The position numbers and the translations under genes are program-made. Positions 7,597-12,335 of a DNA stretch of 12,335 nt are shown in pieces. The stretch is from Gemella haemolysans (GTDB lineage: Bacteria; Bacillota; Bacilli; Staphylococcales; Gemellaceae): NCBI RefSeq assembly GCF_901873445.1, contig NZ_CABFLN010000039.1, positions 1 through 12,335 of the forward strand. The letters run 5' to 3'. Each line of letters opens with the position of its first letter. Positions within the stretch are counted from its first letter, which is position 1. The notes under the pieces are model-generated. The model had not been told where the DNA came from, did not search any database, and was given only the letters and a program-made list of their open reading frames with translations.

Positions 7597-8679
7597 GTGA
7601 AAAAAATCCTGTTTACTGGAGGAGGTTCAGCAGGTCATGTATCTGTTAATGTTGCCTTAATTCCAGAATTCAAAAAAAATGGATATGAAATCTCGTATAT
7701 TGGTAGCAAAACTGGTATTGAAAATGAGATGATAGGTAAAATTCCAGAAGTAAAATACTATAAAATTAGTTCAGGGAAATTACGAAGATATTTTTCTTGG
7801 GAAAATTTTATTGATCCATTTAAAGTACTAAAAGGAATTGTTGATTCTGTATTAGTATTAAGAAAAGAAAAACCAAATTTTGTATTTTCAAAAGGTGGAT
7901 TTGTAAGTGTTCCAGTTTGTATTGCAGCTAGGTTATTGAAAATTCCAGTTGTCTTACATGAATCTGATTTAACGCCAGGACTTGCAAATAAAATCAATAT
8001 TAAATTCTGTAACCATATTTTTACAACCTTTGAAGATACACTGAAGTTCTTACCTAAAGGGAAAGCTAGTCTAATAGGTGCAATTGTGCGTGATGATATT
8101 TATACTGGTGATGCTAATCTAGCTTATGAACTAACTGGATTTACATCAGAAAAACCTGTGATGCTTGTTATGGGTGGTTCATTAGGTTCAAAAATATTGA
8201 ATGATTATATTTGGAATAATATAGATGAATTGACTAAAAAGTATCAGATAGTGCACCTTGTAGGAAAAGGATTATTAAATGATAGTGTTGAAAAAGAAGG
8301 TTATAAGCAATATGAATTTTTAGCTAAAGAACTATTTGATGTACTGAAAATTACGGATTTTGCTGTTTCAAGAGCTGGAGCTAACGCTTTATATGAATTT
8401 TTAGCATTAGATTTACCTCCTATTTTAGTACCTCTTGGAACTAACCAGAGTAGAGGAGATCAAATTGAAAATGCAAGATTTTTTGAAAAGAATGGTTTTG
8501 CAAAAGTTGTAGCCGAAGAAGATTTTACAACTTTACCTGTTGAGCAAATTTTTGATTTCTATGATAATTTGGACAGTTATAAAAATTCAATGAAAGTTTA
8601 TAAAAAAGAAAAACGCGTTATTAATGATGTTAGTGAATTTTATAACAAAATAATTGAAAAAATAGGAGGTGAGAAATAA
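7597..8679 (+). CDS. murG: UDP-N-acetylglucosamine:lipid I transferase MurG
   Basis: MurG, 360 residues, adds GlcNAc from UDP-GlcNAc to lipid I at the inner face of the membrane, making lipid II. It is a two-domain GT-B glycosyltransferase. The N-domain has the glycine loop GGGSAGHV (8-15), then FSKGGFVSVPV and HESDLTPGLAN, the latter typical of Gram-positive MurG. The C-domain has MGGSLGSKILND and the nucleotide-sugar region SRAGANALYEFL, followed by PLGTNQSRGDQIENA. The start is a GTG at 7597 after GAGAGAGG, two bases past the coaD stop. It is placed outside a division and cell wall cluster, next to a lipid phosphatase gene, which suggests co-expression of lipid carrier functions. Confidence 0.95.
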   Translation: MKKILFTGGGSAGHVSVNVALIPEFKKNGYEISYIGSKTGIENEMIGKIPEVKYYKISSGKLRRYFSWENFIDPFKVLKGIVDSVLVLRKEKPNFVFSKGGFVSVPVCIAARLLKIPVVLHESDLTPGLANKINIKFCNHIFTTFEDTLKFLPKGKASLIGAIVRDDIYTGDANLAYELTGFTSEKPVMLVMGGSLGSKILNDYIWNNIDELTKKYQIVHLVGKGLLNDSVEKEGYKQYEFLAKELFDVLKITDFAVSRAGANALYEFLALDLPPILVPLGTNQSRGDQIENARFFEKNGFAKVVAEEDFTTLPVEQIFDFYDNLDSYKNSMKVYKKEKRVINDVSEFYNKIIEKIGGEK

Positions 8680-8680
8680 T

Positions 8681-9283
8681 ATGAAAAATTTAAAAATGAC
8701 CTTTTATTTAAAACTATTAATCTTTATTTTCTTAGCAGTAGTAGCGATTAAATTTCCAAATAATGATTTTGATCGAACAATTGCTGATCTAGTTGAAATT
8801 AAAGGACTAGCTCTAATTGCTAAAGTAATCTCTTTAGTTTTTAATGATAAACTATTATTATTAATAATGATTCTTTTATCAGCATTTTTAGTATGGATTA
8901 AAGAGCTTAAAAAAGCTGTGTTTATATTCTTTAGTGCAGGTTTAGGTGGATTCTTCTTATCTGCATTAAAATATAGCATCCAAAGGGTGAGACCTCTTCC
9001 TGAGATTCACGATGGATTTAGTTTTCCGAGTGGGCATTCTACATTTGTAGCATTATTTTTCTTAGCATTATTATTTGTAATAAATAAAAAAGATATTTTA
9101 AAAGTAATTGCTACTTTTGCAATAATAGCCGTACCTATTTCAAGAATGATACTAGGTGCACATTTTATAAGTGATGTTACCGCTGGGTTACTACTTGGTA
9201 GTTTAGTAGTAGATTTTATGAAAGTTTATTATGTACATATTTATAATTTAATAATGAGGATATTAGGAAAGACAAATGAATAA
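8681..9283 (+). CDS. PAP2 superfamily membrane phosphatase, possibly undecaprenyl-pyrophosphate phosphatase
   Basis: From the ATG at 8681 (AGGAGGT at 8664-8670) the protein has 200 residues; an in-frame GTG at 8669 overlaps that ribosome binding site. It has about five to six hydrophobic segments and the three PAP2 motifs: Lys97...Arg104-Pro105; PSGH at 116-119; and Ser154-Arg155...His161...Asp165. The two catalytic His residues are therefore present. PAP2 enzymes of this size dephosphorylate lipid pyrophosphates such as undecaprenyl pyrophosphate or phosphatidylglycerophosphate. Lying one base after murG, a role in recycling undecaprenyl pyrophosphate is the best inference; substrate cannot be read from sequence. 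Its 3' end overlaps the next gene by 8 nt. Confidence 0.9.
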   Translation: MKNLKMTFYLKLLIFIFLAVVAIKFPNNDFDRTIADLVEIKGLALIAKVISLVFNDKLLLLIMILLSAFLVWIKELKKAVFIFFSAGLGGFFLSALKYSIQRVRPLPEIHDGFSFPSGHSTFVALFFLALLFVINKKDILKVIATFAIIAVPISRMILGAHFISDVTAGLLLGSLVVDFMKVYYVHIYNLIMRILGKTNE

Positions 9284-9521
9284 ATTTAAAAATAAAGAAG
9301 GGATAGTTGCGATAGTCATCGCAATAATTCATTTTGCCTTATGGTATTATTTTGCATATGTTAGATTCGATGTCAACAATGTAAAATCATATAAGTATAT
9401 TTTAGGATTACCTGAATGGTTTTTTTATAGTTCTATAGTAGTTAGTATTCTAATAATAATATTAGTTATTATTTCTACGAATCTTTTACTAAATGATGAG
9501 ATAAAAGAGGAGGAAAAATAA
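9276..9521 (+). CDS. yhdT: YhdT family membrane protein, partner of PanF
   Basis: This 81-residue protein has two predicted transmembrane helices, about residues 9-30 and 49-72, separated by a short loop with LGLPEWFFYS, and an acidic tail. YhdT (DUF997) proteins have this size and layout, contain the xGLPxWF segment, and lie directly upstream of the sodium/pantothenate symporter gene in many bacteria, as here. Function is unproven; a helper or stability role for PanF is inferred from the constant pairing. The ATG at 9276 overlaps the PAP2 gene by 8 nt. The stop overlaps the panF start by one base (TAATG), a layout that favours coupled, near equimolar translation. Confidence 0.8.
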   Translation: MNKFKNKEGIVAIVIAIIHFALWYYFAYVRFDVNNVKSYKYILGLPEWFFYSSIVVSILIIILVIISTNLLLNDEIKEEEK

Positions 9522-10975
9522 TGTCGAATACTTTAGATTATAAAATATTAGTTTTATTTGCAACAATCTTCTTAGCGATAATTTTACTACCGTTAATGAT
9601 GAATCGTATGAGTAAAACAGAACATCATGGTGGATTTTTTGAAAAGTATTATTTAGCCGATAGAAGAGTAAGTGGAATAGTACTTGCGATTACATTAATG
9701 TCTACTTATGGATCAGCTTCAACATTTCTTGGAGGTCCTGGGGTAGCCTATAAACTTGGTTATGGTTGGGTACTACTTGCTGTAATCCAAGTTGTAACGG
9801 GTTATTTTGTATTATTAGTTTTAGCTAAGAAATTTAAAAATGCTGCCCAAAAAATTAATGCAATTACAATAAGTGATTACTTAAGAAATAGATATGAGTC
9901 AAAATTAGTTGCATTTATTTCTACTCTAGCTATGATAGTATTTTTAATTGCTGCTATGAGTGCTCAATGGGTTGGAGGTGCTAAATTATTAGCTGCTTTC
10001 ATGGGGATTGAGTATAAGACAGGTATTGTCCTTATATCAGTAATCATTATATTTTGTGTAGTATTTGGTGGATTGAAGAATATTCTAATCACTGATATGA
10101 TTCAAGGTTTAATAATGATATTCTCGACAATAATTTTACTATTTGCAGTAATTAATTATGGTGGTGGTATTGATCAAATAACTACCAACTTGATTAATAT
10201 TAATGAGAAGATAATAACACCTTTCGGTGCAACAGGAAGTTTGACACCAAGTTATGTAAGTTCATTTTGGGTATTAGTAGGAGTTGGGGTAATTGGAATT
10301 CCTCAAATCGCTATTAACTCAATGTTGTATAAAAATAAAAGAAGTTTAAAACAATCTATTATTGTAGGTTCAATAGTAATATTTATAGTAATGTTTGGTG
10401 TTCATTTAATTGGAGTTATGGCAAGAGGTGTTTTCCCAGATATTAAAGATTATGATTCAGTAATTCCAATAATAACATTAAAAGTTTTACCATGGTATTT
10501 AGCAGCACTAGTACTTGCAGCGCCTATGGCAGCTATAATAACGACTGTAAATGCACAGTTCTTATTAATTTCTTCTGCATTAGTTAAAGATTTACTATTT
10601 AATAGTAAAGTAGTTAAAGAAAAAATTACTGGTAAAAAAATTCCAATCTTTGTATATGGAGTAAATATATTAGTAATCTTACTGATTATGTTATTAAGTA
10701 TGAGACCGCCAAGTTTAATAGTAAATGTTAACTTATTTGCTTTTGGAGGTTTAGAAGCAACATTCTTATGGCCTATATTATTAGGATTATATTGGAAAAA
10801 AGCTGAAAAATATGGAGCATTAAGTTCGATAGCAGTAGGCTTGATTAGTTATATATTAGTAAAAACTGTATATGTAATTAAATTTATAGAACCTGTTGTA
10901 ATATCATTATTAATTTCATTTGTGGTGTTTGTAATAGTTTCTATTGTAGCAAATAAAAAACAATTGAAAAAATAG
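9521..10975 (+). CDS. panF: Sodium/pantothenate symporter PanF
   Basis: This 484-residue sodium:solute symporter has about 13 transmembrane helices. Family features are visible in order: YYLADRRVSG (43-52), LMSTYGSASTFLGGPGVAYKLGYGWVL (about 59-85; the FLGGPG-AYK-G-GW pattern is typical of PanF among the symporters), the TISDYLRNRYES region, and QWVGGAKLLAAF. It should import pantothenate, the CoA precursor, with Na+. The YhdT gene immediately before it supports the substrate assignment over other symporters of the family, and coaD in the same operon fits as well. The ATG at 9521 has GAGGAGG at 9507-9513. No terminator follows; a promoter for the next unit lies across its stop codon. Confidence 0.9.
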   Translation: MSNTLDYKILVLFATIFLAIILLPLMMNRMSKTEHHGGFFEKYYLADRRVSGIVLAITLMSTYGSASTFLGGPGVAYKLGYGWVLLAVIQVVTGYFVLLVLAKKFKNAAQKINAITISDYLRNRYESKLVAFISTLAMIVFLIAAMSAQWVGGAKLLAAFMGIEYKTGIVLISVIIIFCVVFGGLKNILITDMIQGLIMIFSTIILLFAVINYGGGIDQITTNLININEKIITPFGATGSLTPSYVSSFWVLVGVGVIGIPQIAINSMLYKNKRSLKQSIIVGSIVIFIVMFGVHLIGVMARGVFPDIKDYDSVIPIITLKVLPWYLAALVLAAPMAAIITTVNAQFLLISSALVKDLLFNSKVVKEKITGKKIPIFVYGVNILVILLIMLLSMRPPSLIVNVNLFAFGGLEATFLWPILLGLYWKKAEKYGALSSIAVGLISYILVKTVYVIKFIEPVVISLLISFVVFVIVSIVANKKQLKK

Positions 10976-10992
10976 TTATATTGTAATAAAAT
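10964..10992 (+). promoter_or_regulatory. Promoter for the 58-residue protein and LysM genes
   Basis: TTGAAA (10964-10969), inside the last codons of panF, and TAAAAT (10987-10992) are spaced by 17 bp. Transcription would start near 10999, 22 nt before the next ATG. This would let the two downstream genes be expressed apart from the operon, though read-through from panF is also likely. Confidence 0.55.
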
Positions 10993-11020
10993 AAAAATGT
11001 AATAGTAAGGAGGTAGGACA

Positions 11021-11197
11021 ATGTCGAAAAAAGTTATTGTAAAACATACAGATGCTGAAAAATTTACTGTTAGTAATATGCTGACTGTTGGAAAAGAATA
11101 TGAAGTAGTAAATGAAACAGAAGAATATATATTCGTAGTAGATAACAGTGGAAAAATAGGTGGTTATTACCACGATTACTTTGAAGAAGTAAAATAA
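11021..11197 (+). CDS. Small conserved-looking protein of unknown function (58 residues)
   Basis: The ATG at 11021 follows an excellent AAGGAGGT (11007-11014). The 58 residues begin MSKKVIVKHTDAEKF, continue through LTVGKEYEVVNETEEYIFVV and DNSGKIGGYYHDYF, and end FEEVK. The protein is soluble and acidic, with alternating short hydrophobic beta-strand-like segments and no signal peptide. The pattern 'LT.GK.YEV.NETEE...V.DN.GK.GGYY..YF' looks like a small beta-fold domain found in Bacillus-type genomes and may correspond to DUF6501, but I recall this from memory and cannot confirm it. No function is known to me. The gene is 16 nt before the LysM gene and shares its promoter. Confidence 0.85.
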   Translation: MSKKVIVKHTDAEKFTVSNMLTVGKEYEVVNETEEYIFVVDNSGKIGGYYHDYFEEVK

Positions 11198-11213
11198 TTG
11201 AAGGGGACATATT

Positions 11214-11702
11214 ATGAAAAATAATACTATAAAGAATACAGTTTTGGTTGTTATATTTATAATATTAGCTCCACTTATTCTTGTAGGGGTAACTACTTTA
11301 GGAAATTCTCTTGGTGGTAAATCTAAAGATAAAGTAGTCCAAACTACAGAACAAACTGCTAAAGTACCAGAAGAAACAAAAGCAGAAAGTAATAACAATA
11401 TACCAAAAGCTAATGATTCGAAGGTTACTGAAGGAAATACATCTAAAAAAGAGTCGGCAAATAATAATGAGACTAATAATGATAATAATACAGAGAAAAA
11501 TGACTCTACAGGTGTTGTCAGTACAACTCCTGTAGCAGGTCAAGATTATGTGATTAAATCAGGTGATTCATTATTTGTTATCGCCTCTAAAGCATATGGA
11601 GAAGCGAATGCTCAGAATGGTGTAGAAAAAATAAAAGAAGCTAATAATATTAGTAATAATAATATTGCAGCTGGACAGAAAATCCAAATACCGAAAATAT
11701 AA
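11214..11702 (+). CDS. Membrane-anchored LysM domain protein
   Basis: This protein of 162 residues has three parts. A short basic N-terminus and one hydrophobic helix (about 9-30) act as an uncleaved signal anchor. A hydrophilic low-complexity linker (about 35-108), rich in Asn, Lys, Thr, Glu and Ser, has runs such as NNNETNNDNN. A C-terminal LysM domain (about 111-162) starts DYVIKSGDSLFVIASKAYG, contains VEKIKEANN and ends IAAGQKIQIPKI. LysM binds N-acetylglucosamine in peptidoglycan, so the protein probably links the membrane to the wall, with the linker spanning the space between. No catalytic domain is present. The start has AAGGGG upstream. It resembles small LysM surface proteins of streptococci and enterococci. 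Confidence 0.88.
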   Translation: MKNNTIKNTVLVVIFIILAPLILVGVTTLGNSLGGKSKDKVVQTTEQTAKVPEETKAESNNNIPKANDSKVTEGNTSKKESANNNETNNDNNTEKNDSTGVVSTTPVAGQDYVIKSGDSLFVIASKAYGEANAQNGVEKIKEANNISNNNIAAGQKIQIPKI

Positions 11703-11720
11703 AAAAGAAGGGGCTGCCCC
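11701..11720 (-). terminator. Possible minus-strand terminator facing the ISL3 transposase
   Basis: GGGG (11710-11713) and CCCC (11717-11720) form a short GC-only hairpin. On the minus strand it is followed by TTCTTTTTT (complement of 11701-11709). It would stop transcripts leaving the insertion sequence before they run antisense into the LysM gene. The stem is only 4-5 bp with a tiny loop, so confidence is low. The GGGGCTGCCCCAAAAG motif also resembles ends of some insertion sequences. Confidence 0.35.
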
Positions 11721-11796
11721 AAAAGACCAGTAAAAAAAGAAGTAGTGAGGAAAGAACGGTTCTTTGTCAAGTACGGTTGATTTTGAAAATTAGGAG

Positions 11797-11830
11797 AAAG
11801 CTATGCTATATTAAGTAGTATAGCTTTTTT
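11797..11830. terminator. Hairpin with T run near the insertion sequence end
   Basis: AAAGCTATGCTA (11797-11808) pairs with TAGTATAGCTTT (11816-11827), 12 bp with one G-U and a 7-nt loop. On the plus strand six T (11825-11830) follow, making a good terminator for transcripts entering the element from the LysM side. Such inward-acting hairpins near IS ends can protect the transposase gene from outside transcription. On the minus strand the tail is CTTTCTCC, a weaker stop for the transposase mRNA. Confidence 0.6.
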
Positions 11831-11927
11831 CCTATTTTTTCGTTTTAATCTTATTTCTTTATTTTTAGAGAGAATAGCTTGACACTCTTTTATAGAATAT
11901 CTAGGTTCCTTATTAGTTTCAGAATGT

Positions 11928-12335
11928 TTAAATAAGCTGAATACAAAGGAGTATTTTAGCTTTAAAGTTACTAAAAGACCTATATTCATAGGAAATACAT
12001 TTAATAATCTTAATTTTATTGTTAATTCCTTCTAAAGGACCATTAGAAAGCCCATTGTAGTACATAGTATTCTTAATCTGTTTTTTGTATTTTCTTAGTG
12101 TTTTAATAGCTGTAAACATATATCTAGGTATGGTAGATTTATCGTTAATTAAAGCTTTAAATCTATCAAAATCATCTTTTTCAAGAGCTTCCCTAAGGTC
12201 TTGAATAAGCCGATAACATTTATAGAGCTGAGGATCTTGCTTAATTAGATAGTTGACGATATCTTGTTCGGTAGTGATGTACTTAAAGTATTTAAACTTC
12301 CTGTGGGTACCATTATCTAGTTCATCATAGCTAGT
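11928..12335 (-). CDS. ISL3-family transposase, C-terminal part (runs off the window)
   Basis: The minus-strand frame is open from the window edge (12335) to the TAA at 11928-11930, giving 135 codons without a stop or frameshift. There is an internal ATG at 12117-12119, but similarity continues through it, so it is not the start. The segment shows the ISL3 DDE-transposase C-terminus: GLSNGPLEGINNKIKIIK, whose Glu is the third acidic catalytic residue, followed by YRSFSNFKAKILL. Upstream is a helical region with RLIQDLREALEKDDFDRF. Full-length family members have about 400-430 residues, so roughly two thirds lie outside the window. The protein would cut and join the terminal repeats of its element. 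Whether it is intact cannot be judged from this part. Confidence 0.88.
   Translation of the reverse strand, partial: TSYDELDNGTHRKFKYFKYITTEQDIVNYLIKQDPQLYKCYRLIQDLREALEKDDFDRFKALINDKSTIPRYMFTAIKTLRKYKKQIKNTMYYNGLSNGPLEGINNKIKIIKCISYEYRSFSNFKAKILLCIQLI

Larger units (their letters stand above)
11758..12335 (-). mobile_element. ISL3-family insertion sequence, partial (3' side of transposase to terminal repeat)
   Basis: The element's end is placed at GGTTCTTTGTCAAGTACGG (from 11758), which resembles ISL3-family terminal inverted repeats of streptococcal type. The transposase is read leftward toward this end, and the rest of the element lies beyond the window. The other terminal repeat and the target duplication cannot be seen, so the exact boundary is inferred. 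The 170 bp between terminal repeat and transposase stop is longer than I would expect, and contains a hairpin at 11797-11827. Confidence 0.7.

Noticed and set aside
8669..8680. GTG start for the PAP2 phosphatase
   Set aside because: It overlaps the AGGAGGT that serves the ATG at 8681, so the later start is used.
10976..11543. Minus-strand frames over the 58-residue protein and LysM genes
   Set aside because: Their Phe/Ile/Cys-rich translations reflect the AT-rich, Asn/Lys-rich genes on the other strand. There are no starts with ribosome binding sites.
11801..11989. Minus-strand frame of 62 residues inside the insertion sequence
   Set aside because: It overlaps the transposase end in another frame, has no motif and no good start. 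It is kept only as a possible sign of a transposase frameshift.

Overview
The window is about 12.3 kb of AT-rich DNA from a low-GC Gram-positive bacterium (Bacillota). The evidence is the rplU-prp-rpmA trio with a Firmicutes-type L27 N-terminal extension, the Bacillus-like ylbG-rsmD-coaD order, strong AAGGAGG ribosome binding sites and TGn-extended -10 promoters. The very low GC, small intergenic gaps and overall gene mix would suit Gemella or a close relative. That genus guess is inference only.

Layout. Positions 1-404 hold no supported gene. They contain two rho-independent terminators, one extra hairpin and two pairs of tandem 11-bp direct repeats next to a decayed tyrosine integrase (405-752, minus strand). 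Positions 753-1067 hold a cluster of dyads, a promoter and an L21-type leader RNA ahead of rplU-prp-rpmA (1068-1995), which ends in a terminator. A monocistronic-looking Na/Pi cotransporter follows (2218-3852), with a 31-residue membrane ORF attached. Next come pnp-ylbG (4091-6454), a hairpin, and a tightly packed operon rsmD-coaD-murG-PAP2 phosphatase-yhdT-panF (6547-10975), with gaps of 1-2 nt or overlaps at every junction. A short promoter-led unit then encodes a 58-residue protein and a membrane-anchored LysM protein (11021-11702). The window ends in an ISL3-type insertion sequence (from about 11758), whose transposase is read from the minus strand and cut by the window edge.

How the genes work together. 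Prp trims the L27 precursor encoded immediately downstream, so the first operon carries both a ribosomal substrate and its maturation protease. The long operon joins coenzyme A supply (PanF/YhdT pantothenate uptake, CoaD adenylyl transfer) to lipid-carrier cell-wall synthesis (MurG making lipid II, a PAP2 phosphatase that may recycle undecaprenyl pyrophosphate) and to 16S rRNA methylation (RsmD). Almost everything here is conserved housekeeping. The accessory content is the integrase fossil with its probable arm-type repeats at the left and the ISL3 element at the right. I found no CRISPR array, tRNA, rRNA or clear novel defence system. The least explained pieces are the tandem 11-mers, the dyad cluster at 762-894, the 31-residue membrane ORF and the 58-residue conserved-looking protein.
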